From contig NZ_PGGC01000081.1 in the NCBI RefSeq assembly GCF_002795305.1, positions 1 to 64,000 of the forward strand: 64,000 bases of DNA, read 5' to 3'. This DNA is from Aeromonas cavernicola (GTDB taxonomy: Bacteria > Pseudomonadota > Gammaproteobacteria > Enterobacterales > Aeromonadaceae). Both the position numbers and the translations under genes were made by a program. The first letter of the stretch is position 1, and each line of letters opens with the position of its first letter. Under the pieces are notes generated by a model that did not search any database, had not been told where the DNA came from, and was given only the letters and a program-made list of their open reading frames with translations. Shown one piece after another: positions 29,313-38,408 of this stretch.

Positions 29313-32087
29313 TTAGTCGTCAAAGGTGGTGGCGCCTACGCGAAAGACGAGCGGATCGGCAATGAGGTGACCACTGATCCGTTCATCATGTCCATGTCCT
29401 TGGCCATAGCTGCAGAGGATCAGCCGATCTGAGGTGCGGGAACGTAACTGAGTGATAAAACGCACCAAATCGGCTCGACTGAGTTGACCGACTTGTTGGC
29501 TGACCCGTTCACGCTGATCAAATGTCAGGTCCTTGTTGCCAATACAGACCCACAGTCGTTGGCCTCGGCTGCGTAAGTTAGCGTCCCGCTCGTTTAACTG
29601 GGCCTGTAATCCGGCCTTACTGTCTTGCCACTGCTGTTCAGTCAGTTCGAGCATCGCCAGTGGGAAGAGGTCAATAAACTCCTCAATAGCATCGAGCAAT
29701 ATCTGGGGGCCTGCGATCGGGGATTGAATATAAAAAATCAGGCCCGGATGGCGGTTGAGAGGGAGATTGCCTGCCCCTACCACATAACCGAGTTGCTGAC
29801 GGGTGCGTAACTCGTGAAAAAAGGTAGAGGACATAATGTGGTTGGCCAAGGTAAAGCAGGCGAGATCCCGAGCGTCAGTGGTAGGAGATTGGTAATAGAC
29901 CAGTAGTGCGGAGTCTTCATGGTGACACTCACGTTCACAGATCAGGGTGCCTTGGCCTTGAATGGAGATCAGTGGCCGCTTTGTTTCCTCACTGGGTTGA
30001 CTCGTTTCATCCAAGGGGCGCTCTAACAGTGCCGCGAGTGCCAACGCTTCTGGCGGTGTCCAGTCGCCATGCACCAAGGCCTCTACATGCACATCGCTAA
30101 ATAACTGAGCGACAAAGGCAGGCATCTCCTCCAGTCGCACCGTGCGCAGATGTTGGAGCAGTAGCTCAAATGGCGGATTGTTGGGTTGCAATAAACTGGT
30201 GAGCAAGCTGAAAAGTTGGGCGATGGGACGCGCCTTAGCTTGGTTCTCCCAGTTGCGGATCAGCTGCTCTTTGATCTCGATAAAACGTGCTGGATCCGGA
30301 TAGCCCAAGGTGCGGTTGTTTAAAATCATCTCGAGCAGCAGTGCTTGCTTGTCGGCAAAGCCGCTGAGGTTAATGGTAAATCCACCTTGGTGGGCATAAA
30401 ACTGATAACCGAGCCCAGCCAGTTCAGCCGGATAAGTGATCGCATTGAGGTGATCAGCAAGCAGCTCTACCGCAAGGCGTGCCATCGCGATATTGCGGGG
30501 CGATTTGACCGCGTGTTCACTGTCGATGGAGATATATAGATTGCCTTTGGGGACGTTGAACTGATGTTCCTGCAAATGCCAGAGCCGAAAGCCGGGGCGA
30601 TCGATGAGGCGGTGTGGAGTGCTAGCTAGCGTGGCGGGCATTCGGTGATCAAGCCGAGTGCTGATAAACGGGTTTGGCTGGGGCAAGCAGAGGGTGGGAT
30701 CGGGCTGATGTTGCTGCCACCGGATCTTCTCCGCTTCGGTGATGACCGCGGTACTGTAAGGGGTTTGATACCAACGCGCTAATCGGTCGGTGCTGAGCTC
30801 GGGCGCGATCAACGTCAGTCGCAGGTTGTGCGGGGTGAGCTTAGCAAGAAATTGGCGTATCAGCGGTTCATCATACTCGCGCATCATGTAGTCGCCGTAC
30901 AGCAGATCCTCGGAAGCATAGCTAAACAGGTTTAATACCAGCCCTGATACCGTATCGAGTGCTCGCCCGCGCTCTTGAAAGCGAAATGCCGATTCGAGCA
31001 CTTGGCGTTTTTCTTGATAGCGCCAGTCCTGTATCCCTTCGCGAGCGATCAGTTTTAGGTAGCCAAACAGTGCGGCCACGATGTCATCAACATGAGTCAG
31101 CCCCTGTGGGGTCAAGCCAAAGTTAATCGTAAAATCTTTAAAGTTGGCACCACTGATCCCGCCACCGGCTGAAAGTTGGTTAACCCATCCTTTCTGTTTG
31201 AGCAAAGCGAGCAGGCTACCATCGCCTTCATAGCCAATCAGATGGCTAATAAAGGTGAGCGGTTTTGTGTCGTAGTGGGCATCCACATTGGGTAAAGGAA
31301 AAGTCAATGCCAGTTTACGGCTCTCTTTGACGGGGTTGATATGGATACGAATGCCGATGTCATCAAGCCGGTACAGCGGTGCGGTGAGCGTGGGCGTGCC
31401 CAGATGACGATTCACAATTGGTGCGAAGAAGCGCTCACACCACTGAATTTGCATTTCGATAGTGGCAGGAGAAAGCAGCACTAATGCCATGCGATCCGCA
31501 CTGTAGTGGCGCTCGTAGAACTCGATAAGATCGGCCCGCAGATCTCGGCTTGGCAGGTCGGCCAAGGTATCCAAATTGCCGACCGAGAATTTGGCAAAAG
31601 GGTGAACTGGGTTGACCGTCTCTTTATGTACCTGATAACTGCGGCGCACGTCGTCTTTTAGCTTCAAGCGGTACTCTGAGTCGACCGCATTACGCTCTTT
31701 ATCAACCCACTGAGGATCGAAGGTGGGGCAGATGAAAAATTGGGAGAAACGGTCTAAGCCAGCTTCGAAGAAGCCGTTATCAATATCGAAGAAGAAATTG
31801 GTGAATTCAGTACCGGTCCACGCATTGTTGCTACCGCCATGGCGACTCATGAATTGTTGATACTCACCAGGCTTGGGATAAGTTTGGGTACCTAAAAACA
31901 GCATGTGCTCGAGAAAATGAGCCATGCCTTGGCGATCCGTCGGGTCATCGAAATGGCCTGTATTCACCGCCAAAGCGGCGGCTGACTTATCGGTTGCGGG
32001 ATCGCAAATCAGCAGCACCTTGAGCCGGTTGGGTAGCTCCATAAAATGGTATTGCCGATGATCATTGGGGCTGGCGTAGGGGCTCAT
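29313..32087 (-). CDS. ptrA: Pitrilysin-type (M16) zinc protease
   Basis: This 924-aa insulinase-family protease has the inverted zinc motif HFLEH (57-61) with the distal Glu in ERNAVDSEYRLK. Four M16 domains are expected: active N-terminal half, inactive C-terminal half with RTRQQLGYVV. Unlike E. coli protease III (962 aa), no signal peptide is visible: the start MSPYASPNDHRQYHF is hydrophilic. It may therefore be cytoplasmic, like many Aeromonas and Vibrio insulinase-family members. Its recC-recB neighbourhood of enterobacteria is absent. It is divergent from sixA. Confidence 0.9.
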   Translation of the reverse strand: MSPYASPNDHRQYHFMELPNRLKVLLICDPATDKSAAALAVNTGHFDDPTDRQGMAHFLEHMLFLGTQTYPKPGEYQQFMSRHGGSNNAWTGTEFTNFFFDIDNGFFEAGLDRFSQFFICPTFDPQWVDKERNAVDSEYRLKLKDDVRRSYQVHKETVNPVHPFAKFSVGNLDTLADLPSRDLRADLIEFYERHYSADRMALVLLSPATIEMQIQWCERFFAPIVNRHLGTPTLTAPLYRLDDIGIRIHINPVKESRKLALTFPLPNVDAHYDTKPLTFISHLIGYEGDGSLLALLKQKGWVNQLSAGGGISGANFKDFTINFGLTPQGLTHVDDIVAALFGYLKLIAREGIQDWRYQEKRQVLESAFRFQERGRALDTVSGLVLNLFSYASEDLLYGDYMMREYDEPLIRQFLAKLTPHNLRLTLIAPELSTDRLARWYQTPYSTAVITEAEKIRWQQHQPDPTLCLPQPNPFISTRLDHRMPATLASTPHRLIDRPGFRLWHLQEHQFNVPKGNLYISIDSEHAVKSPRNIAMARLAVELLADHLNAITYPAELAGLGYQFYAHQGGFTINLSGFADKQALLLEMILNNRTLGYPDPARFIEIKEQLIRNWENQAKARPIAQLFSLLTSLLQPNNPPFELLLQHLRTVRLEEMPAFVAQLFSDVHVEALVHGDWTPPEALALAALLERPLDETSQPSEETKRPLISIQGQGTLICERECHHEDSALLVYYQSPTTDARDLACFTLANHIMSSTFFHELRTRQQLGYVVGAGNLPLNRHPGLIFYIQSPIAGPQILLDAIEEFIDLFPLAMLELTEQQWQDSKAGLQAQLNERDANLRSRGQRLWVCIGNKDLTFDQRERVSQQVGQLSRADLVRFITQLRSRTSDRLILCSYGQGHGHDERISGHLIADPLVFRVGATTFDD

Positions 32088-32249
32088 GGCATATCACTCA
32101 TGTAGGATTTATCTGAATTTACAAGTCATTATCGATTTGGCCAAGGGGGAAGAACGTCCTCTTGAACTCAGGGGCCTGCAATTGTTTCCCCTTGCGTAGC
32201 GGGGTAAGATCTGCGGGCCACCCAAACAGGCCCACAGGGCGAGGTTGTA

Positions 32250-32723
32250 ATGAAAATCTATATCATGCGGCACGGTCAAGCGGGCATGAACGCGAAAACA
32301 GACGAGCAGCGTCCCTTGACCGAGCAGGGCATTGCAGAGTCTGTACAAATGGCTCGCTGGTTGCGGCCCCAGATCAATGGCGAGCTGGGGTTAGTCATCC
32401 ACAGCCATTACCTACGTGCTAAACAGACTTGGCAGCATATATGTAATGAGCTACCAAAGGCTAGTTGTGTTGAGCAGAGCAGTGAGATTACCCCATATGG
32501 TGATGCTGAACAGGTCATGCTTTATCTCACGGCACAGGCAAAGAAATATGAATCAATACTGATAGTTAGCCACTTACCGTTGGTAGGGTATTTAGTGCAA
32601 GCGCTGTGCCCTACAGCGGGTGCGCCGATGTTTGCTACCTCAGGCATGGCGTGTATCGATTGGCAAGATGAGTCAGGACGCTTGCTCTGGCTCAAAGGGC
32701 CGCATACAATGGCAAAAAGTTAA
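32250..32723 (+). CDS. sixA: Phosphohistidine phosphatase SixA
   Basis: SixA dephosphorylates histidine phosphotransfer domains (ArcB in E. coli) or nitrogen-PTS proteins. The 157-aa protein is a histidine-phosphatase-fold member with RHGQAG at residues 7-12 (catalytic His8). A second catalytic His lies in VSHLPLVGYL near residue 109. The length matches E. coli SixA (161). It starts 160 bp from the divergent protease gene, with AGGGCGAGG upstream. Confidence 0.94.
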   Translation: MKIYIMRHGQAGMNAKTDEQRPLTEQGIAESVQMARWLRPQINGELGLVIHSHYLRAKQTWQHICNELPKASCVEQSSEITPYGDAEQVMLYLTAQAKKYESILIVSHLPLVGYLVQALCPTAGAPMFATSGMACIDWQDESGRLLWLKGPHTMAKS

Positions 32724-32849
32724 CAAAAAGTTATTTTTAGGTGTGTTTAATGGTTTTTTACCCTATTTTACAGATTTTTATTTCAAAATAGCGGAATTAT
32801 TTCGCATGGTCTGCTGTCATACGGATACAACTTCAAGAGGTTGCAAACG

Positions 32850-33056
32850 ATGAGAGTGTTCAAAAAATATCTGCCACTGATGGTGGCAAAGCATGTAAAA
32901 ACCTTTTTTAAGGGACGCATTTATATTCATGGCCGCGGCCGATTCGATTTTCAATCCGGCTTGTTGTTAATGCCTTCTAGCGCGGATGTTCCCCACCGTC
33001 AGACGGTTACTGAAGTGAACGCCTTGATTGGAAGGCTTCATATGGATTTGGTTTAA
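32850..33056 (+). CDS. Small conserved basic protein, unknown function
   Basis: This 68-aa protein begins MRVFKKYLPLMVAKHVK and contains FFKGRIYIHGRGRFDFQSG. ATG 32850 has CAAGAGG ten bases upstream. I recognise it as a conserved small protein of Vibrio/Aeromonas relatives near sixA but cannot name a family. It is basic, with no transmembrane segment. It has its own AT-rich 126-bp upstream gap and a terminator after it, so it is probably expressed on its own. Confidence 0.7.
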   Translation: MRVFKKYLPLMVAKHVKTFFKGRIYIHGRGRFDFQSGLLLMPSSADVPHRQTVTEVNALIGRLHMDLV

Positions 33057-33082
33057 TCCTCTTTATTCTGCTTGTTTGGCAT

Positions 33083-33112
33083 ATGCCCGTGATAAGAGCG
33101 GGCATTTTGGTT
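33083..33112 (+). terminator. Terminator after the small protein gene
   Basis: The stem ATGCCCG ... CGGGCAT with a nine-base loop is followed by TTTTGGTTTCTTTT. Confidence 0.8.
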
Positions 33113-33162
33113 TCTTTTGAGTTTCTTGCTTATCCCTTGATGCTCCCTATACTCGCCTGCTG

Positions 33163-34107
33163 ATGTTGTTTGAGCGCGAGTTTGTCTCTATGCCCCTTGC
33201 TTTTTTGTTTCCCTTTTCATGTGTGGCTATTTGGGCAGGTAATGGCATTGCCAGCAAGTTAGCCGTTGGGGTGCTTTCACCGGCAGCTCTGTCGTGGTCA
33301 CGTTGGATGGTCGCGGCACTTATTTTAACGCCTTTCCTTGCGCGGCGAACATGGCGTCAACGGGCCACGCTTCGTCGTGGCTGGTTGCAACTAAGTGGTT
33401 TGGCATTTTTAGGAATGGTGCTTAATCAGACGTTTGGTTATTACGCTGCGCAGACCCTCGGTGCTACCGAGATGGGTCTGATGATGGGGCTGACCCCGTT
33501 GTTTACGGTTCTGCTGAGTATTGTGGTGTTGAGGGAGCGCCCGACATGGGGGGCCCTATTCGGTGGCGTGTTGTCTATTGCAGGTTTGGCTATCTTGCTT
33601 GGCCAAGGGGAACCGACACGCATACTCACGCAAGGCATCCATATGGGTTCTGGGTATATGCTGCTCTCAGCGGGAACTTATGCGCTATACAGTGTGCTGC
33701 TCAAAAAGTGGGATCTGGGACTCGACAACTGGTCGATGCTTTACAGTCAAGTGCTGTGCAGCTTACTGTTTCTGACCCCATTTTATCTGTTGATCGATGG
33801 GCAATGGCCCGACCGTAGCGCCCTGTGGCTGGTACTTTACGCCGGTATTCCTACGTCTGCGTTATCGCCTTGGCTCTGGATGCAGGGGATTATGCTACTG
33901 GGTGCTAATCGTACTGCCATTTTTATGAATTTATTGCCCGTGATGACGGCGGGCTTAGCCGTTACCCTGCTAGGAGAACGGCTTACGCATTATCACTGGC
34001 TCGGTGGTGGGCTGACGCTATTTGGGGTGTTGCTAGCCCAGTTATTGGTCAAGCCCGTGAGGTTAAGGCGCCGAGCCGATATGGCGATGGTTGATCACAA
34101 TAGTTAA
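33163..34107 (+). CDS. EamA-family (DMT) transporter
   Basis: This 314-aa inner-membrane protein has about ten hydrophobic helices in two five-helix EamA repeats (about 10-145 and 160-300). Repeat hallmarks include WSRWMVAAL, MGLMMGLTPLFTVLLS and the second-half ANRTAIFMNLLPV. The substrate is unknown; relatives export metabolites or amino acids. ATG 33163 is taken, but ATG 33190 (MPLAFLF) begins right at the first helix and is an equal choice. The flanks are terminators, so it is monocistronic. Confidence 0.88.
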   Translation: MLFEREFVSMPLAFLFPFSCVAIWAGNGIASKLAVGVLSPAALSWSRWMVAALILTPFLARRTWRQRATLRRGWLQLSGLAFLGMVLNQTFGYYAAQTLGATEMGLMMGLTPLFTVLLSIVVLRERPTWGALFGGVLSIAGLAILLGQGEPTRILTQGIHMGSGYMLLSAGTYALYSVLLKKWDLGLDNWSMLYSQVLCSLLFLTPFYLLIDGQWPDRSALWLVLYAGIPTSALSPWLWMQGIMLLGANRTAIFMNLLPVMTAGLAVTLLGERLTHYHWLGGGLTLFGVLLAQLLVKPVRLRRRADMAMVDHNS

Positions 34108-34124
34108 TGTGCTGTCCCTTCAAC

Positions 34125-34157
34125 AGCAAGAGGGAGGTGTTATACCTCCCTCTTGCT
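34125..34157. terminator. Terminator after the EamA gene
   Basis: A 14-bp stem AGCAAGAGGGAGGT and its complement has a five-base loop. It lies between convergent genes; the T run is short. Confidence 0.7.
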
Positions 34158-34242
34158 GAGAGTAGCTAGCTCATGGTGAGTCTCTAAATATCCAGGATCA
34201 GGTACACCCGCCCATGATGGGTAGCCTCTGTGCTACCACCTC

Positions 34243-35526
34243 TTATTGCTCTGGCAAATTAAGATCCAGTTTATCCGGAAGAGGAGGCGCTGTGGGTTCC
34301 TCCGCTGGGACGGATGCTAATGCTTTTTGTAATGCACGGCGTTTTTGTACGACGAAAAAGGCAATACCGGCCACTAGCATCAATATGACCCCTCCGCCGA
34401 CCGCGGCCCAGACTAGCCAAGTCATCTCTTTTTGGTCCTCTTCCTCCGGCGCGACTTGGGTTGCTGCCACACCGGACACGGATGGGGAGATGGCTTTCAC
34501 GGGCGGTGGTGGTGGCTGGACAGTAAAGGTCTTGTTGGGCAGTTGTAGCTTGATTTCTCGGCCCAAGAGCGTAGTGGCATAGAGTGTGGTGACCACCTTA
34601 TACATGCCGACATCGGTCACTGCGGGGAGTGCAATATCTAGCTTGGGCTCACTGCCTATGGCAGAGAAAGGGAGAGTTTTTCCTCTCTCATCGGTCATGT
34701 TCCCCGAGATGGCGACAGAGGCTGGGTCAAGCTCATCTTGGTCAAATAACAGTGAGAGCTTGGCTGTTTTATCCTCCGATGGTGGGATCACCTGATAGCT
34801 GAGGGGGAGGGGGTAGATCAGGACATCCTGATGTTTGGCTCGCACGAAAACCTGATTTCCCGTGCTAAATTGCGCCCGATATTTGCCCGCAGGAATATCT
34901 TGTAATACCGCTTGCGCTGTCATGATCCCATCTTCAGGGCGCTCGTCGAGCTCTTTACCATCATCAAGGTAATGTCCCAAGGTGTGATCTTGAGCATCAC
35001 GCTGTGGCTGACCGTCCTGACTATTATCTAATGCTTGCAAGGAAACAGTGAGATCAAGATTCGCGAGGTAATAAGTTTCTTTAGCGAGTTCGCCATCGAC
35101 GAGTAGCCAGCTTTTGAGTTTGAGGATTTCCCCTTGATAGAGCCTTAATGGCAGTGGATCGGTTTCTAAACGTACATCAGACAACAATCGAACACGATTA
35201 TCTGGGGCAATGGCACCAATGGCTTGCCAAGGGCCAGGCATCGGATTGCGTAGCGTAATCAGGTCGTATTCTGCTAGCGATAGCCACCCCACATCATCAG
35301 GCTTTACTTTGCCAACGTAGAGTTTGCTGCCATCAGGGCGGATCAGAATGATAGAAGGGGAGCCTGCTTTACGCTTAGCGATGAAGGTGACTTCTCTGAC
35401 CCCATAATCGATGCGAAAACGGTTATCTAATAACGGAACATCAGAGGGAGCAAAAACTTCGTTAGCTGTCAGGCTTATCGAAAAAAATAATAGTAGTCCT
35501 GCCAAGTACTTACTTATTTCCGCCAT
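34243..35526 (-). CDS. TIGR03503-family membrane protein
   Basis: This 427-aa protein has a signal peptide (about 1-21, SLTANE), a long extracytoplasmic beta-rich region and one C-terminal transmembrane helix (about 365-390, WAAVGGGVILMLVAGIA). A basic QKRR stop-transfer and a short cytoplasmic tail rich in Pro and Glu follow. The layout and sequence match the TIGR03503 family of marine and aquatic gammaproteobacteria, function unknown. It overlaps the end of dnaQ by 13 bases and so is co-transcribed with it. Confidence 0.82.
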   Translation of the reverse strand: MAEISKYLAGLLLFFSISLTANEVFAPSDVPLLDNRFRIDYGVREVTFIAKRKAGSPSIILIRPDGSKLYVGKVKPDDVGWLSLAEYDLITLRNPMPGPWQAIGAIAPDNRVRLLSDVRLETDPLPLRLYQGEILKLKSWLLVDGELAKETYYLANLDLTVSLQALDNSQDGQPQRDAQDHTLGHYLDDGKELDERPEDGIMTAQAVLQDIPAGKYRAQFSTGNQVFVRAKHQDVLIYPLPLSYQVIPPSEDKTAKLSLLFDQDELDPASVAISGNMTDERGKTLPFSAIGSEPKLDIALPAVTDVGMYKVVTTLYATTLLGREIKLQLPNKTFTVQPPPPPVKAISPSVSGVAATQVAPEEEDQKEMTWLVWAAVGGGVILMLVAGIAFFVVQKRRALQKALASVPAEEPTAPPLPDKLDLNLPEQ

Positions 35527-36248
35527 AGGCAGACACCTCCCTTTTTTTGAACTAGATCAAGCCTAGCTTCGTGAATAGCCGCAATCTCTGGGCTAGCACG
35601 AATCACTCGTAATGGCGCTCGATGGCTATCTAACCGTCGAATGCTAGTGTCACGGGCGCTATCACTTTCGGTGGTCTCAGTGGCCAGATTAAGTTTGGTC
35701 TGGCCACCCGTCATCAGCAGATAAACATCGGCCAATATCTCGGCATCGAGTAGAGCGCCGTGCAAAGTACGGTGTGAATTGTCGATGCCGTAACGATCAC
35801 AGAGCACATCTAAGTTATTGCGTTTTCCAGGAAAACGCTCCCGTGCCATTGCTAGGGTATCGGTGATGCTGCACATATCTGCAGTTTTTATGCTAAGTCC
35901 GAGTTTGCTGAACTCGTAATCGATAAAACTGACGTCAAACGGTGCGTTGTGGGCAATCAGCTCCGCGCCACGGATAAATTCGATGAAATCATTAGCAATC
36001 TGACTAAATGAGGGCTTATCAGCTAAGAAAGCATCCGTGATGCCGTGTACCTGTACCGCCTCTGGGTCAACTTGACGGTCTGGTTTGATATAAACGTGGT
36101 AGTGATTCCCTGTCAGTTTACGGTTTATCACCTCGACACAACCGATTTCGATGATCCGGTGGCCCAGGTAAACAGGGCCGCCTGCGGTATTCATACCTGT
36201 GGTTTCAGTATCCAGAATGATCTGGCGATTCAGTTGCTGTGTGTTCAT
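35514..36248 (-). CDS. dnaQ: DNA polymerase III epsilon subunit (3'-5' exonuclease)
   Basis: DnaQ proofreads for the replicative polymerase. The 244-aa protein has the DEDDh exonuclease motifs: Exo [10 protein letters not shown] (Asp13, Glu15), Exo II in [13 protein letters not shown] and Exo III in [11 protein letters not shown]. The C-terminal region (from about 190) is the alpha-subunit tether. The length matches E. coli (243). It is divergent from rnhA with 78 bp between starts, a conserved arrangement with overlapping promoters. Confidence 0.97.
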   Translation of the reverse strand: MNTQQLNRQIILDTETTGMNTAGGPVYLGHRIIEIGCVEVINRKLTGNHYHVYIKPDRQVDPEAVQVHGITDAFLADKPSFSQIANDFIEFIRGAELIAHNAPFDVSFIDYEFSKLGLSIKTADMCSITDTLAMARERFPGKRNNLDVLCDRYGIDNSHRTLHGALLDAEILADVYLLMTGGQTKLNLATETTESDSARDTSIRRLDSHRAPLRVIRASPEIAAIHEARLDLVQKKGGVCLWRK

Positions 36249-36326
36249 GATCCAATCTGTGTCAAACTTCGGCGGTGTCCGCTAGTTTACCCCAAGACTT
36301 ATCCTAAAAAAGAAGAACGATTGCGT

Positions 36327-36791
36327 ATGTTAAAACAGGTCGATTTATATACAGACGGCTCTTGCCTTGGTAACCCAGGACCGGGAGGGTATGCCGCCGT
36401 CATAGTGTACGGTCAGCACCGTAAAGAGATTGCCGCTGGTTTTCGCCTCACCACCAATAATCGGATGGAGTTACTAGCTGCTATTATGGGTCTTCGCACT
36501 CTTAATACCCCCTGCCAAGTCCGTCTCACCACCGATAGCCAGTATGTGCGCCAAGGGATCACCCAGTGGATCATTGGTTGGAAGAAAAAAGGTTGGCTAA
36601 CCGCAAATCGTCAGCCCGTTAAAAATGTCGATCTTTGGCAAGCATTAGATGTGGAAGTGGCTCGCCATCAAGTGGAATGGCTCTGGGTAAAGGGACATTC
36701 AGGTCATCCTGAAAACGAACGGTGTGATGAGCTTGCCAGAGACGCTGCCAGTGGCTCGCAACTGGCTGAAGATACGGGCTACCAGCCCTGA
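36327..36791 (+). CDS. rnhA: Ribonuclease HI
   Basis: RNase HI cleaves RNA in RNA-DNA hybrids. The 154-aa protein carries the full catalytic set at E. coli numbering: Asp10 ([11 protein letters not shown]), Glu48 (NNRMELL), Asp70 (TTDSQYV) and Asp134 (NERCDELA), with His124 in KGHSGH. The ATG at 36327 is chosen from these positions; the open frame continues upstream through dnaQ. Its last 13 bases overlap the convergent methyltransferase gene. Confidence 0.98.
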   Translation: MLKQVDLYTDGSCLGNPGPGGYAAVIVYGQHRKEIAAGFRLTTNNRMELLAAIMGLRTLNTPCQVRLTTDSQYVRQGITQWIIGWKKKGWLTANRQPVKNVDLWQALDVEVARHQVEWLWVKGHSGHPENERCDELARDAASGSQLAEDTGYQP

Positions 36792-37501
36792 CGCGCCATG
36801 CCCTGTGTGGCGATCGATCTTGGCAATGGCCAGCGACGGCGCACAGGGATAAGTGGGAAGCGTCGTTTACGGGCCGCAATGACATAAACAGATGCAAATG
36901 CTCGGCAATAATCTCGCCCTACGCTTTCTCGCCACCAACTGTGCCAGCTTTGTTTACCCATAAAAGAGTAACCAAAGCGCTCATCAAGCATCACTTCACA
37001 TCCTAGTAAGTGCAACCAATCCGTGATGCGACTTGGCGTAAACATCCGCGCTGACCAAGGCAGGCGGTGTCGCAAGAATGGCAGATAATGACCTATCCCC
37101 ACTAAGCTGACGGGATTGTAACCAGTGATGATCAGCCAGCCATCATCAGTGAGTACGCGTTCAGCTTCCCGCAGTACTTGGTGAGGATCGCTAGAGAAAT
37201 CGAGGCAATGTGCGAGCAAACAGGCATCTACGCTGCCGGTGCGCACCGGCAACGCATGGGGCTCGCCATAGAGATCAAATAATCGGCCTGTTGGCGCAAT
37301 GTCAATTTGATGGCGAATAGGGGAACCCTTGCAGGAGAGCTCCGCGCTCAATGCGCCAATTTTCAATAGGTGATAGCCGAACAGATTCGGGCACCAATTA
37401 TCGAGTCGTTCTTGGATTTCAGCGGCAACCCAGTCCCCCATAGGCAGGGTGGACCAGCTCGTTGGGGCATCCATTTGTTGTTCGGTACGTGCCACCTGCA
37501 T
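36779..37501 (-). CDS. Class I SAM-dependent methyltransferase (YafS-like)
   Basis: This protein of about 240 aa has a methyltransferase_11 core: [27 protein letters not shown] places motif II/post I near residue 75-100, then [15 protein letters not shown] is motif III. The position between rnhA and gloB is that of E. coli yafS, and the sequence pattern agrees. The substrate is unknown. ATG 37501 is preferred over a TTG four codons earlier. Its 3' end overlaps rnhA on the opposite strand. It is divergent from gloB. Confidence 0.88.
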   Translation of the reverse strand: MQVARTEQQMDAPTSWSTLPMGDWVAAEIQERLDNWCPNLFGYHLLKIGALSAELSCKGSPIRHQIDIAPTGRLFDLYGEPHALPVRTGSVDACLLAHCLDFSSDPHQVLREAERVLTDDGWLIITGYNPVSLVGIGHYLPFLRHRLPWSARMFTPSRITDWLHLLGCEVMLDERFGYSFMGKQSWHSWWRESVGRDYCRAFASVYVIAARKRRFPLIPVRRRWPLPRSIATQGMARQGW

Positions 37502-37573
37502 AATAGGGCTCAACTTGGGGTTTCGAACACCATCCTGTTATATAAGATACCCCCCTCAAAGAGAAGCAGACTC

Positions 37574-38338
37574 ATGTATAGCGTCATCACAGTTCCAGCC
37601 TTTAATGACAACTACATCTGGTTGATAAAAAACGGTCAGCGCGTATTGGCCGTTGATCCTGGAGAGGCTGCGCCAGTGATGGAGCGGCTTAATACCCTCG
37701 GTTTACAACTCGATGGCATCTTATTGACCCATCATCATCAAGATCACGTCGGGGGCGTCAGTGCGCTACTTGGCCATTTTCCCCAAGCTAAGTTATATGG
37801 CCCAAAACTGGACCCGATGCCAGACCATCATGGACAGTGGTTAGAGGAGGGAGATCAGATTAATTGGCATGGCTTAGCACTGGAGGTCATCCACGTGCCT
37901 GGCCACACCCATGGCCATATTGCCTATTATGGTCAGGGGATGCTGTTTTGCGGGGATACCTTGTTTTCTGGGGGCTGTGGCCGCCTGTTTGAGGGGACTG
38001 CCCAGCAGATGTATCAGTCGCTGCAACGGCTTGCCGCGCTGCCAGATGACACACTGATCTACTGTGCCCACGAGTACACTCTTGCCAATCTGCGGTTTGC
38101 TTATGCGGTTGAACCAGATAATCCTGCCATCCAGCGCCAAATCGGATGGGTCAGCAAGTTACGTCAGCAAGGGTTGCCTAGTTTGCCAAGCCGCTTGGGG
38201 GACGAGCGGATCTTTAATGTATTTCTGCGTTGTGATCACGATTCGGTAAGATTTTCTGCTGCTAAATACGGTTTAAAATGCGTGGAAAATCCAGAAGATA
38301 CCTTCAAAATTCTGCGCCAGTGGAAGGACGTTTTTTGA
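37574..38338 (+). CDS. gloB: Hydroxyacylglutathione hydrolase (glyoxalase II)
   Basis: GloB hydrolyses S-lactoylglutathione to D-lactate and glutathione. The 254-aa metallo-beta-lactamase-fold protein has THHHQDHVGG (about 53-62) with Asp and His ligands for two metals, then HVPGHTHGHI, CGDTLFSGGCGRLFEG and CAHEYTLANLRFA. The start at 37574 is the family start MYSVITVPAFNDNYIWL. The gloB-mltD pairing downstream is conserved in enterics. Confidence 0.97.
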   Translation: MYSVITVPAFNDNYIWLIKNGQRVLAVDPGEAAPVMERLNTLGLQLDGILLTHHHQDHVGGVSALLGHFPQAKLYGPKLDPMPDHHGQWLEEGDQINWHGLALEVIHVPGHTHGHIAYYGQGMLFCGDTLFSGGCGRLFEGTAQQMYQSLQRLAALPDDTLIYCAHEYTLANLRFAYAVEPDNPAIQRQIGWVSKLRQQGLPSLPSRLGDERIFNVFLRCDHDSVRFSAAKYGLKCVENPEDTFKILRQWKDVF

Positions 38339-38408
38339 GCAAACCTTGATCCTATGGCCATTGCCACATATGATGCGGGCTGTTTTTCTTGAAAATGACC
38401 GGAACGAG

